Assembly (NCBI GenBank): GCA_014904985.1
Contig: MU128930.1
Span: 310,001 to 374,000 of the forward strand
Direction of reading: 5' to 3'
DNA length: 64,000 nt
Source: Hydnum rufescens UP504
Taxonomy: Eukaryota; Basidiomycota; Agaricomycetes; Cantharellales; Hydnaceae
The notes under the pieces were generated by a model. That model was not told the origin of the DNA, did no database searches, and saw nothing but the letters and a program-made list of their open reading frames with translations. This document shows, in pieces, positions 46,840 to 58,440 of the stretch. The position numbers were made by a program, and so were the translations under genes. The stretch's first letter is position 1, and the number at the start of each line of letters is the position of its first letter.

Positions 46840-49800
46840 TTAGCAAGCTTCGTACCATTCAGATCGCCCACATAGAACACTGGCACGCACCCCTTGCACG
46901 ACGACATTCTTGATCAGCCCTTTTCCCAAGCGTTGAATTTCTGCAAGTACCGCAGACTCATTCAAGACTACGTTGGGTTTCTGGGTAGATGACTTGTCTT
47001 AGCAATCAGTCTTTCACCCCGTCCAATCCACTGACCTTGTTGTCCTTCCCACCGGAGTCAACAGGCATACTAGAAAACCCAAGAAGTACTCTGAATGGCC
47101 TCGGATTCCGTAATAGAGGGTTCCAGACTCCCCCCATAGTCACGCCCCCCATAGGGTCGTAGAATAAGACCAAGTTGTCCCCGTATATGCGCTAGGACAC
47201 GCAACAAGAGGACAGACAGTATCAATATTAAAACGTCGAATTATATTTGAATAAATCACGAACTCGAATATCTTCAAAGAGTAGTCTGACAGGATCAAAT
47301 TGGACGCGCGGAACAGTTCCGTATACGGAGGTAGCATCCATCCTAACATTGGCGTATTTTGTGGCAGATTTCCACAAACTAGGATCCGCATGTAGGTTCT
47401 CAATATATCGCGGTGCAACTGATGGATCAAGATGGATAAGAAAGTCATAATCATTCGTTGGATGTAAAAGCATTGTCTAGAGTCAAGGGATGTTAGAAAC
47501 CTTAAGGGAGGGTCCGGCTTCTATAGCAGGCTTGCCTTAATATCCAACTCCCCATCGTCCATACTCTTACGCAAATAGTCGAATGTCGCCTTCGCGAGAT
47601 CCTTAGCGCGACCTGCAATAATGGAGTCCACGGAATCGCTCCATATGTGACCAGAAAGGTCCTCTTCTGTTACGATGGACCAGGCACCACGAGAAAGTCT
47701 GGGGTCCACGGCACGATGCTTGGTGAAGCGCTCCTGTGCCTGGTTGAGAATGTCAGGAGGGAACACCACTCGATGGGTCCTATCCACCATACTGGCAGAA
47801 GTATACACGGGAACCACGAGGGGCGATTCCCGCCAATCCCACTCGGCAAGAAGGGTGACGACGCGGGAGAATCCCGAAACCCCAGTACTAGGAGGCTCAC
47901 GCACTCCAGCGTCCAAATAAACGTGTGCGCATAGGAGCTCCATGGCTTCTGGCGAGATATGGGACGCCAGCCAGTGTGCGTTGAGCCATCGCTTGACAAG
48001 TCTTGTGGTATGTGAGTACGAGGGATATCGGTGATGTAGAGCATGAAGAGCCGCGTGGTGGCGAGGTGCATGTACGAAACGTTTCAGATGATGATGGAGA
48101 GCCGTCTGGAAGTGTTTTCGCTTATACTCTGGCGTATTACGATCAGCTATCAGGCGCTCTAATAGCGTCTGTTCCCGATCGTGGTATATCCGAGCACGAA
48201 ATGCGAACCCCGAAGGGAGAATGATCTCCAAAGAGACATGATCCTCAATCGGATCGCTATTACGGTCCAATGCCACAGACGCCTTCGACCCGCTGGTGTT
48301 CAGGAGTTGAGCAATGGCCTCCAGCAGGGCCATCTTGACTTTTTGAATGGCAGCCAAATCATCAGGCCATTGCGAGGATCGTTCGAACTGCAAGACAATC
48401 TCGGTCGCAGGAACGTATTTCGCGTGATCAGGTAAAAGAGAATAGGCATCCATATCAAGAGGCAAAGTCGGAAAGACTGCTGTATATCGCAGTGCATCAC
48501 TGACAGGGCTCGAGGTGACGAGACCCAATGGAATGTTCTCCATGGCTTTGATGTCCTTGACCAATTCATCGTACGCGGATACAACCAAGCGTTGCACTGC
48601 TTCTGGAGCAGTGGCAGGAGCCACTGTACTGTACCGATTCGCGATATCGGGAGGGATTGACAACACGCCGTCATACTGAGTATTGAACACCGTGACGTCC
48701 TCGGATGGAATTTGGAGGTGCCGACCAACAATATAACGAACGATCCTTCCAGGAATTTGAAGCCGCTCGCCCGTGCTCTTGCCTGCAAGTTCCCACACGA
48801 CGCTTTCCACAATACGGCCATCGTTAAACCGCCGCAATTCCGACTTCTCGCCCCAAAAGTCACGGAAGCGTTCGCACGCCTCGGGATCTTCTGCCGGCGG
48901 ACCGTGATCAACCAAACGAGGTGCGTTGTCGGGGTCTAAAATGATTCCAACTTCGATCACCGTGGGCTCCGGAGGCTGGGACTCTGTAGATAAAAATGGT
49001 TTGGAAGGTGTCTGCACCAGAGCAACAATCTTGGCCCGAGACCCAAGGGCTTGCTTGAGAATCTTGTCCAACTGGCTGACAATCGCAGCGTTACGTGACC
49101 CATGGTCCACAACTGGCTCCGGTAGAACCGCACGGGAGATATCCAATCTGAAAAATGTCTTCAGCTTCTGAGCTCTGATGACATACGCGATAAAAATTCC
49201 GAACCTTATTATGGTGTCAAATCGCAGCTGCATATCTCGAAGATCTCGCATAAACATAAGCTCGAAAGTGTCAGTTGATGAAGGGCTGTCGAGAGCCTTC
49301 AAAGTTAAGTGTGCATCCTGCCGAAGCTGAGGCCACATCATCGATCAAGACATGCACTAAATCAATGCAAAGGTGGCGTGCCCACCAATTCCAAGGAGCT
49401 CACGGGCACACCAGACAAGAAATTGAACACAGTTGATGGGCTGACGAAAACAGGTATCGAGGTCCCAGCGAAGTCGAAATGCGGAGGCTAAGAGGTGCGG
49501 TTCAGTGAGATAGAGACCAGAAGATGCGGCGATGTGTACCTTCGGTCCAGATATTGTGCGCACTTGGACGGTATCCTCGACAAAGTCGTGACTGGCTAGG
49601 CGGCGTCAAGGCCAATCAGCAACTCTTGGAGCCGGTGAAATGCATGATATCGACAGACCGAGGAAATCCATGGTAGCTCTGAACATCTGGTACGAGCTTA
49701 GCCCTTTCCCGATAGGCTTTCTACCCTTCCTCTTTTTTGTGCCCACATTCTTAAGGGACCGCTCGTCATCACCCCAGACAAGATAGGCAAGGACAAATCC

Positions 49801-51203
49801 CCACCAGCTTCCTAAAGCTTCGAAACCGAATACAGTCTTGTTCCCCTTGCCATATCCCCGTTGATTAGCCCATACACGCAGGAGAGCAGTCGCTTCTTTG
49901 AAATGAGTGATCTCCTTAGCGGCTGAATACATGAGCAAAAGGTGTGCAGTTGGCGTCATGCAGCGCAGAATATCGTTGTTATAAAAAGGGGTTGGCTTGG
50001 GAGGGAGGGTTGAGGAATTGGGCACCCTGATGTTTGCATGTGATGGAGACAGACGAGAGACGGCGATTGGAGAATCTAAGGGTAGTGCGAGGATGATGCG
50101 CACTGAGGCGTTCAATTTTTGCAAGTCATACTTTCCGTCTACTCCCAAAAGGAGAACGTACTATAGTGCTGTTTGGGAACGGGACAATGGGGACACGCAC
50201 CTTTCTTGGGGCGCACAACAAGCGATGATCGGCGAGGATTCTGTTCAGGCAGATCGTATTGCACGTCGAGATCTAGCTCTGATGAAACTAGCGAAGATGC
50301 AATGACCGCCAAATAATATGACCGCTTGTGAAAGAAACGCGAGTCGAGATAATCTTTTTCCTGGAAGAGTGACTTCCAAGAGTATACACGTCAGGAAGAG
50401 AATCATTACACTAAGAATATACCAAACCCTCACGGAAGGCATTTCAACATTCAGGTCTACAGAAAACCCTACGCCATCACGACCGATGACGGACATCTGA
50501 TGTGCCCAACTCCCAACAATTTGGATATTAGAAGGCTTCTCGAAGGAGACTTTCCAATTTGTATCGTCTCTTGGTTGGGGTGTCGTATACAGCACTTGAA
50601 CGCCATTTATCTTTCGTAGCTTTCGCGCGGCTTGAAGAGGATGTTGGGGAGAGAGAGGGGAGATAGATCCAATGTGTTGGTGTAAGGCATGCAGTAGCGG
50701 CTCTAATAACTGAGCAGAAGTTTGCCTTGGTTTTATTTGTGGCACTAAGGCGTCGATCTAGGTTGCTTCTTAAAATTGGACTCCTTCGAACAATGGAACC
50801 TCGAGCACACCTTCAACTTGAAGGCACTGGATTTAAAGAGTTCCGTCGCCTCTTTTAACTGATGGAGTTCTTCGGTAGTTGGTGCTTTCCACACCGAGTG
50901 TGCATCTGAAGGTCTAAGGGGTTCCGCGGGTGCTCTTGCCTGTGTAGCATTGCCATCATCTTCTACTATAGCATCAGATTCGGAATCTTCTCCAGAGTCG
51001 GCCTCTTCATTGTCAGGATTGTATGTAGGGACCTGTCCGTCGTCGCTGATATTTTGCTCCGCATCGTCCTCGACCAAGTGGGGTCGCTATAGTCACGGGA
51101 GTAGTTAACACACAGGAGATAAAAAAACTCCACTAGGATGCTAGCACTGTACTTTGGAGGGTCGCTGCGACTCTGACGCAAGGGTCTTCCTCTTGCCTGC
51201 CAT
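46840..51203 (-). CDS. UTP22: UTP22/NRAP, UTP-C component of the SSU processome
   Basis: Large nucleolar protein (over 1,100 residues) with nucleotidyltransferase-like folds that works with Rrp7 in pre-18S assembly. It starts MAGKRKTLASESQRPSKVQ at 51203. An acidic N-terminal part (NEEADSGEDSESDAIVEDDG) precedes TEELHQLKEATELFKSSAFK, then EKDYLDSRFFHKRSYYLAVI, LLRVWANQRGYGKGNKTVFG, WGFVLAYLVWGDDER, FWGEKSELRRFNDGRIVESV, the C-terminal NDYDFLIHLDPSVAPRYIEN, and LVLFYDPMGGVTMGGVWNP. The stop is at 46840. The intron at 47477-47535 is GC-AG: DIK joins TMLLHPTNDYDF across the donor AAG|gcaagc. One exon (about 47536-49200) is unusually long and unbroken, showing that this gene is intact there. The 51203 start is about 800 bp upstream of, and divergent from, Mn-SOD. 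Confidence 0.93.
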
Positions 51204-52002
51204 AACTTTTCAGCACTGCCACACCTGGCAAACGCCGATATCGCTGACCCCGAACTTGACTTTGGTGACATTCCGCTCCCTTGTGACGCCGTGGCAACTC
51301 TAAATGACCCGCATAATGGTTTCGGGCGCTAGGGTTGCTCTTATCGCTTGGGTTGGTGTTGTCATGTTTGGGGCCACAGTCTCTGTCTCCCACTCCTAAA
51401 ACGTCCTTGAACAACCTCCCTCAAGTGAGCTTTTTTTTTCTCGTGCTCTTCTCTTTGACATTATCTAACGCAACCACAAGGTCACTTGATACTAGGCGTG
51501 CCGCACAGAACTTATGGCCAATATCAGGTCACACCAGCCTCCTAACGCCCGGTACGCCGTCTCGTCGGGACACAGGTGATTTGTCCCGAGACATGTAGTC
51601 AAAGTGCTCCAAGTAACCTACTCGATCGCTCATGGGTCAAGCGAGTCTAGAATTTGACCTAAATAAATGTATTCTAGCTCTGGGGTATCTTCAATCGATT
51701 CTCTTGGTTTTTTCGCCGTTTTCGCTGTGCGCCCCGCCTAGTATGAGACACATTGCGAATGTGTGTATAAGCCTTGGACTAGGTCTTTGGCTCCCCCTAG
51801 TCACATAAGATCCGACAGTGGAAGTTGCTAACATGTGTCGACTCGCTTGATATTGTGGGTCAATCTGGCAGGATAGTCACGACGCACCTGGGTGTCGGGG
51901 GCCTCAGTGGGAGAATTTTACCTAGCTAGATCTAGCCCAGAATACCTAGAATATGTTAGCCCGGGCGTAAGCCGACCCAAGTTACACATCTCGCTCACAA
52001 TC
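51204..52002. other. Intergenic, shared upstream region of UTP22 and Mn-SOD
   Basis: About 800 bases between divergent genes. It contains a T-rich run near 51430. No stress-response motif is convincing by eye and no additional gene is supported. Confidence 0.5.
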
Positions 52003-53092
52003 ATGCTCAGACTCTCGCGCTCTGCTATCCTACCCACCCTCACTCGTTCCGTCAGATTACCTGGAGGGATCAGTGCCCTGCACACTCTCCCGGACCTCCC
52101 ATATGCTTATGACGTGCGCGATATCTCTTAGTGCAAATTCATGGCCCCCGAGCTCAATGTCAGCCAACGATTTTTTCACCAACTCCGATGCCATAGGCTC
52201 TTGAACCATATATCTCTAAGGAGATCATGACTTTACACCACAAGAAGCACCACCAGGCATATGTGAATGGTCTCAACGCTGCCGAAGAATCTTATAGCCA
52301 AGGCCCTGGCACCCAAGGAGAAAATTGCTCTCCAGCCGGCGATCAAGTTTAACGGTGGTGGTGAGGACCCAGCACGCATGCATTCACAAAGGCCCTCTAA
52401 GACTTCCCCCTTACGCTTTCCTGCTGCCTGGACACCACAGGACATATAAACCACTCACTCTTCTGGACAAATTTAGTCCCTACCTCGGAGGGCGGAGGGC
52501 ACCTTGAGTCTGGTCCGCTGAAAGCCGCGATTGATAGAGACTTTGGCTCTCTTGCTGAACTTAAGAAGACGTTCAATGCCCAGACTGCTGCTATTCAAGG
52601 GAGTGGATGGGGCTGGCTCGTGCGTGACTGCGCAATCTCATGCTTCTCATCAAGTTAACGATTGCTTGGTATTGCTCGGCCAGGGCCTTAACAAGTCTTT
52701 GCAAAAGCTCGAGGTTGTCACCACGGCCAACCAGGATCCATTACTGAGTCCGTATTATTCTTTGCCTGCTTTTTTCTTCTGGAACCTATCCACGGTCCAC
52801 TAAATATCGCATTGGCTTTATAGGCCATGTTCCAATCATCGGGGTAGACATCTGGGAGCACGCGTTCTATTTGCAGGTGCGTTTACCTACGCTCCTGATA
52901 ATGACCTTCCTAACTAACACTCTTTAAATACTTGCTAGTATCAAAATGTCAAGCCAGACGTAAGCCCATTTTCCGATTGTACGTGGCCAAGCGTGACTAT
53001 TGCTTCGGCTCTCTTTCCAGTACCTCAATGCAATCTGGAACGTCATCAATTTCAAAGAAGCGGAGAATCGTCTGATCGCGGCTCTCAAGTAG
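52003..53092 (+). CDS. SOD2: Mitochondrial manganese superoxide dismutase
   Basis: Converts superoxide to hydrogen peroxide in the mitochondrial matrix. The presequence-like N-terminus [19 protein letters not shown] leads to LPDLPYAYD, spliced to [20 protein letters not shown] and [13 protein letters not shown]. Family blocks follow: [67 protein letters not shown], then [20 protein letters not shown]. The Mn ligands (His in TLHHKKHH, His in [10 protein letters not shown], Asp and His in DIWEHAFYL) are all present. The frame is off by one base near 52294-52296: NAAEESY needs to continue as [14 protein letters not shown], and an extra A sits between TAT and GCC. A broken copy of the final intron, last exon and 3' flank lies 3.2 kb downstream. 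Confidence 0.93.
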
Positions 53093-53271
53093 AACAAGCA
53101 CGTCCGTCATGTTAGATTCGCTTAGCGGTGACCAGGCTTTCGTCTGATTTTTTTTTTGCGTCAATAACAGTGCTTCGTTCCGAATTGCACTATTGTATTT
53201 ATCAACCTTGCTTATGCACTCACCGTGTGAAATGTGTCTCCAACAACTTGAAAATAAGTGCCCTTGTTATA
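52954..53271 (+). repeat. Direct repeat, left copy (SOD2 last intron, last exon, 3' flank)
   Basis: Closely matches 56155-56497 in the same orientation. It begins at CCAGACGTAAGCCC (end of the penultimate exon) and runs through the stop codon into downstream DNA ending near CCCTTGTTATAT. This is the functional copy. Confidence 0.85.
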
Positions 53272-54060
53272 TGACTTGCAATTGATAGATAAGACATCCC
53301 CTTTCGCCTCAGTCCAACCACCTTCGCAATGAAAGGGATCCGGCTCTCGGCGAAGCCGCACGAGCTTTCCATAGCTGTTCCAACCCCGCGGTATGTGGAG
53401 AATACAAAACCATCTGTTTGCACCACACGGTGGGCGGATCCATCATCTCCTCTGGCGTGACGATCTCCAACAATCGACAGAGGTCCAAATACAGTACGTC
53501 CTGTGATCCCGCAGATATTGACCCGCCCAAAGATTGAGGTGGGAGGCATGGATCGGAGGCGTGATCCACTGCAACGAGGAAATGCAGTGGAATTTGAAAT
53601 CATCGAATGAAATTATACTTCGGGTTGTTCTCGGTGCGTCAGGTGAAGGTGCATCACCTTGCTTCAAGAAGCAACAATAACTGGTATCGCAATGAGGGGC
53701 CCACTCTGCCACGGAGCTGGTGACTTTGTCCTTTTTTGCGATGGTACTTTGCGGTCATTTATATGTCTAAGATGTTTCTCTACGCGTTTCTCGATCTCGT
53801 GAATCGACTATGGCAAAATCTATTCTCGACCCATAGATGTTTACTTGACCATATCTAAAGTCTAGAGGTACCGCCTACAGTAGTACTAAACTTTGGACAC
53901 AAAAGAAATCTCGAGTTTTACTGGCTCTGATTCCCGGCTGTATTTCACATACATATGCGCAAAGACAACGGATCCAAATTCCAAGTCGCAGTTGCAGACA
54001 GATTTGGAAAAGGGCTGTACCGTCGAGACGTACAGACGGGTACACACCAACACAACCTCT
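53272..54060. other. Region upstream of the ManC-like gene, no supported gene
   Basis: Overlapping minus-strand open stretches (53220-53712) have residues such as SVAEWAPHCDTSYCCFLKQG but no recognisable domain and no clear splicing. They could be a decayed small gene. The rest is presumed promoter of the downstream gene. Confidence 0.35.
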
Positions 54061-55718
54061 ATGTCTGGGCTATTACTCTCCCCTCATGGCCAGTCTAAGA
54101 ATGGCGAGGTCTCCTCATCCACACTTAGTGTAGAGGCCATGTTCCAGCAGATCATGACTGCTGTCCACAAATCGGTTGGTGCACCCCATTCCATCCTTTC
54201 AATCACTGACACTGGCTTGCAGAATACTGAGATAGCTGAGCTCAGGCAGGAATATCAGCAGTTGAAAATTGCCAATGCTGCTCTAGAGCGTCAAGTGCGC
54301 GAACAAGTACAAAGTGGGGCACCCGCCCTTCCATCACACGTAGGGCTATTCTCTCCATCTCGTCCTCCCAGTCCCTCACCTGGCCGGTTGAGCAAGAGTC
54401 CGCCTCTGTTCGCCCCTACTTCTCCGCCTGCCATGTGGGTCCCGAGCCCGCAGCCGAATGGCGAAAAGGATATATCAAACATCAATCGTGAGCTTGACGG
54501 TTTCTGGGTAGTTGTTCCCGCTGGAGGCGTTGGTTCTCGTCTATGGCCGCTTTCACGCGAAGGACACCCAAAATTCCTCCTCGACCTAACACAATCTGGT
54601 CGCTCGCTCATTCAAGCAACTTGGGACCGTTTGCTTCCCTTGTGCTCCCCCAGCCGCCTAATGATCGTCACGGGGCAGGTGCACGCTGCGGGAGTACAAT
54701 CACAACTCCCAGAGCTCCAATACCACAATCTCCTGCGTGAACCGAGTCCAAAAGACTCCGCTGCAGCCATTGGTCTCTCTGCAGTTGTTCTCGCTCGCCG
54801 TGATCCTGCGGCCATCATGGGCTCGTTTGCCGCCGACCACATGATATCCGGAGATGAAGCGTTCCTTACCGCTGTGACCGAGGCCGTGGCGACTGCACGA
54901 CACGATTACCTTGTCACGATTGGTATCGCCCCTTCGCACCCTGCGACTGGCTTCGGATACATTCGACTGGGGGAGTTCCTCGGTCTCAAGGAGGCCCCCA
55001 ATGCCCGTCGCGTTTCCCAATTCAAGGAAAAGCCTGATGCCAGGACTGCATCCCAATATCTCTCGACGGGGAATTACCGCTGGAATGGTGGGATGTTCGT
55101 TGTAAAGGCGCAGCTCCTCGTTGATCTGCTCCGCGAGCATGCCCCCGAACTTCATGCAGGATTGGAGAAAATCGCAGACGTTTGGGAGGATGAAAAAAAG
55201 AGGGATGTTGCATTTGCCGATATTTGGCCTACTTTGCCTAAGATTGCGATTGATAATGCAGTAGCTGAGCCCGCTGCTGTCGCAGGCAAGGTCGCCGTTG
55301 TTCCAGCAACATTCGGTGCGTGATTAAACGCTTTACGGAGAGTGACACTCTCAACGACGCTGTTCATTAGGTTGGGATGATGTTGGAGATTTCGGCTCGC
55401 TAAGCGATCTTCTTCCTGCGGAGCGTAACCAAGCGCGCATATTAGGCAACCCATCCCTCGGTGAGCACCGGAACTTCTGTGAATGAGTAGTTTCATCGGA
55501 GTATTCTGACGGGATGGACGCGTACAGTTCTATTGGAACAAGTTGCTGGAGGCATCGTCGTTCCCGCTGCCAATCGATTGGTGGCTTGCCTGGGAGTGGA
55601 CGATCTTGTCATCGTCGACACACCCGATGCACTCCTAGTCACCACCCGCGCACGGTCGCAGGAGGTGAAAAGGATCGTGAAGCTACTGGGTGGCGCCGGT
55701 TATAAGGGGCTCTTGTAG
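54061..55718 (+). CDS. Mannose-1-phosphate guanylyltransferase, bacterial (ManC) type
   Basis: Makes GDP-mannose from GTP and mannose-1-phosphate. From about residue 145: VVVPAGGVGSRLWPLSREGH then PKFLLDL (nucleotide-binding loop), LREPSPKDSAAAIGLSAVV, MGSFAADHMISGDEAFL, TIGIAPSHPATGFGYIRLGE, VSQFKEKPDARTASQYLSTG (FxEKP-type motif), YRWNGGMFVV and PTLPKIAIDNAVAEPAAVAG. Two introns near the 3' end (after ATFG and after NPSL) join in phase to WDDVGDFGSLSDLLPAERNQ and VLLEQVAGGIVVPAANRLVA, with the stop at 55716-55718. The sequence is of the bacterial ManC type. The usual eukaryotic GMPPB/Psa1 reads GGxGTRLRPLT and has a beta-helix tail absent here. The N-terminal ~140 residues are a fungal addition: a short coiled coil (NTEIAELRQEYQQLKIANAA) and a Ser/Pro linker. 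I chose Met 54061 over an upstream in-frame Met at 53893 because sequence before it looks non-conserved. Bacterial origin is inference. Confidence 0.9.
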
Positions 55719-56154
55719 GGTTTTTATGGCATCGCATACACGTGGTCATGGACACGGATATTTATGGTCCCCTGAAGAAGCCGATGGTCCTTCAGCAGAA
55801 GCTTCGTAGCGGGATCCTCCTAATTGTTATTTTTTGCACGCACGGACCTCCGTAATTGATGTCTTGCCCCTCCTTGCTATGCTGGACTTATTCATGTTCA
55901 TGAACTTCCTTCAATGCCATTGTCTCTAGTTCTGCACCCAAGTAGGTTGGGAAATCCTTCTTTTGTGCATCGAGCATTGCGGCCCAAGATCTTTATTTCG
56001 AGCGACGAGAATGACATGCAAAGCATTCAACACGCAAAAATGTGCAACCCCACAGGGCCTCCTCGCCCACCATCCCGATTCATGTCAAGAAATACAAACC
56101 GAATTACAACAAAGCAAGCAAGTGACCAAGCAACCAAGCCCAGGCATCGCAGAT
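55719..56154. other. 3' flank of the ManC-like gene, no gene
   Basis: AT-richer DNA with no coding features. Near its end, CAAGCCCAGGCATCGCAGATC leads directly into the SOD2 repeat copy, marking the duplication junction. Confidence 0.5.
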
Positions 56155-56497
56155 CCAGACGTAAGCCCATTTTCCGATTGTACATGGCCAAGCGTGAGTA
56201 TTGCTTCGGCCTTCTCTCTGCTTAGTACCGCAATGCGATCTGGATTCTGGAACGTCATCAATTTTAACGAAGCGGGGAATCGTTTGATCGCGGGTCTCAA
56301 GTAGAACAAGCACGTCCGTCATGTTAGATTCGCTTAGCGGTGACCAGGCTTTCGTCTGAATTTTGTTTTGTTTTTTTGCGTCAGTAATAGCCCAGTGCTT
56401 CGTTCCGAACTGCACTGCTGCGTTTATTAGTTTTGCCTATGCACCCACTATGTGAAAAGTGTCTCTAACATCTTGAAAATATGTACCCTTGTTATAT
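56155..56497 (+). pseudogene. Truncated duplicate of the SOD2 3' end
   Basis: Starts at CCAGACGTAAGCCCATTTTC, matching the end of the penultimate SOD2 exon, and continues through the last intron, the last exon (NVINFNEAGNRLIAGLK) and the 3' flank. Differences include a small insertion (GGATTCT) within the Ile-Trp codons, Lys-Glu to Asn-Glu, and several indels in T/A runs of the 3' flank. No upstream exons are present, so it cannot make an enzyme. It is a direct repeat of 52954-53271. Confidence 0.85.
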
Positions 56498-56562
56498 TTA
56501 ACATGCTCTTTGAGCTCGGTCGTCCGACGTTCCAGTAACTGTATTTTTGCTGGTCCATCGGT

Positions 56563-58440
56563 CAATTAGAAACATCAGACTCAGGTGGATTCGATGAAAT
56601 ATGGCAGCCTCCTGGCCTGCACACGGAGTACTGCGCAAGTAAAGCTTCACATGAACAATCATCAATGACGGTACCAGCACTCTTCTGGCCCAGGACAACC
56701 ACGGCTTCCTAATATGAAGTAATTCGTCAACAACGCAGATGATCGAGCACATTGAGTATCGTGCACCTTTACAAGGCATCGTCTTGAGCTCGGCTCGTAA
56801 TTTCGCAATATGCTTTTCTGTTAAATCATACTCGTGGGAGTATGGGCATTCCTATTGCAGAGAAGGCGCGAAAATGTTTATCAGCACCAAAGCAACTGGA
56901 TAGAGAGGGTAGTCGACTAGTGTGACGTACAAACCGGAAACAAGTATTGAGGTAAAAATCATTGCATATCGTAGGTTTCTCTGGATGTGCGACGGGATGA
57001 ATTAGGGAAAGTTCAGGTTTCATCTTGGGGGAATCGCATACGATGTATCATTGCCTGCAGGTGATGAAGGGATAAATCAGGAATCCGAGCGAGGGAGAGG
57101 GAACAACGAAGATGGGTAGGATCACCCACCTTTGTGCGATCAACTTTGGGTCCATCATCAGATTCCTTCGGTTTATTAAGCTTCGAATACCCGATAGGAC
57201 GCGGAGCCACATTCAGAGCGCTACTGAGGATCCCAGCTGCCTTCGCGGAATAAGTATTCTGATCCTTCGTGTCCCCCTTTATCGGTGACATTGGGCGCGC
57301 CGAGATCAATACAGGGCTCGAAGTTATCAGGGGTGGTGAAGGCAACGGGGAGCCCACTTCGTTGGGACGAACAACCAGTTCGGCCTCCGTCGACTTGTCA
57401 ACAAAGAGACCAGGGATAGAGAAGAGATTCAAATCGAGTTCGGCGATCGCTCTTGCGTTGTCACCGTTGTCCAACATGATCACTTTGTCCCCGAGGCCAT
57501 CGGTGCGAAGAGAGTTGAGCACAGTCCGATACCCACTATCATGACCACCTAATTCAAACAGTGTGTGATCCTTGCTCAGGAGGACCACATATGACAAACC
57601 TCCAAAGAAAATCTTCTTTATTTGGGGGACACCCGTAAAGAGCCTCAGCATCTCTAAAGTGGCCCAATGTTTCAAACATTAAGTGTTCGGTCATGACTTG
57701 AGCGCGACAATGAGGCATACCACGGATCTTAGCATCGGCCGCCTCCTTGCCTCGACCGACATCCACAATACAGAATAACTCGGTGGATCGGTTAAACCCC
57801 GTAACAAATTCATTGAACTGCGTTGGTGTACAGCTGCCTTCAGTTGCGAGGAAGTTGCGAAGGCCAGTGTGGTTCAAATACACAAAAGTGCATAACGTTG
57901 TTCCGCCTCCGATATGCCTGACCAGCTCCTGCTTAAGCTGTGTGGCAGCTTGCTCGCCACCAGATTCGCCTTTAATAAGATAGTGAGGCGAAAATACACA
58001 GCCGTCACCGTCAATAAGGCACATCGCAATGGGATCATAGCCCTGTCAAACCATCCCGGCAGTCCGGGGCTAAATGCTAAAGTAAAATGTTTAGCAAGAG
58101 AAGTGGGTCGCGCACGCACTTTAAGATCATTGATTTGCTGCTGGAGACTCTTGACAACTTGATCCTGGTGCTCTCGAAGCAAATCCACCTCAACCCCCTT
58201 ATCTTCTTGAATACGTTTTAGTTCATTCTTTAATCTCATGTTTTCGGCTTTCATATCCTTGCGGCCACTCTGCAAGAGATCGATCTATGAGATCAAGGAG
58301 GGTTTGCCAGGTGAGTACCGAGTACATTCGCCCAAGCAGTCAGGCACCCACTTGATCCTTAAGTTCCACAATTTCGGCCTCTAGGGCAGCATTACGGTCT
58401 AGTGTATACGAGAAGAGATCTACGCAGAAGGGAATGAAAG
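56563..58440 (-). CDS. CCCH zinc-finger protein with coiled coil and DUF7923/NYN-like domain
   Basis: Order on the minus strand: LDRNAALEAEIVELKDQ and SGRKDMKAENMRLKNELKRI (coiled coil, about 58380-58130); MCLIDGDGCVFSPHYLIKGE, GFNRSTELFCIVDVGRGKEA and ADAKIRG (DUF7923-like, an NYN/PIN-type fold, about 58030-57710); GGHDSGYRTVLNSLRTDGLG; a disordered linker; then LRCSLSLARIPDLSLHHLQA, KPTICNDFYLNTC, HEYDLTEKHIAKLRAELKTM then PCK, and GCPGPEECWYRH. The Cys/His spacing at the end fits tandem CCCH RNA-binding fingers of a family common in agaricomycetes. The Asp residues of LIDGDG and IVDVG may be the metal-binding residues of a nuclease fold (inference). Both ends are uncertain: exons upstream of 58440 are likely, and the last finger exons near 56760-56563 need frame changes. 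Confidence 0.7.

Noticed and set aside
54061..55718. Bacterial contamination in the assembly
   Set aside because: The gene has introns joining in phase, a fungal-like N-terminal extension and fungal genes and SOD2 repeats on both sides.
56155..56497. A second functional Mn-SOD gene
   Set aside because: Only the last exon is present, with an insertion in its first codons.
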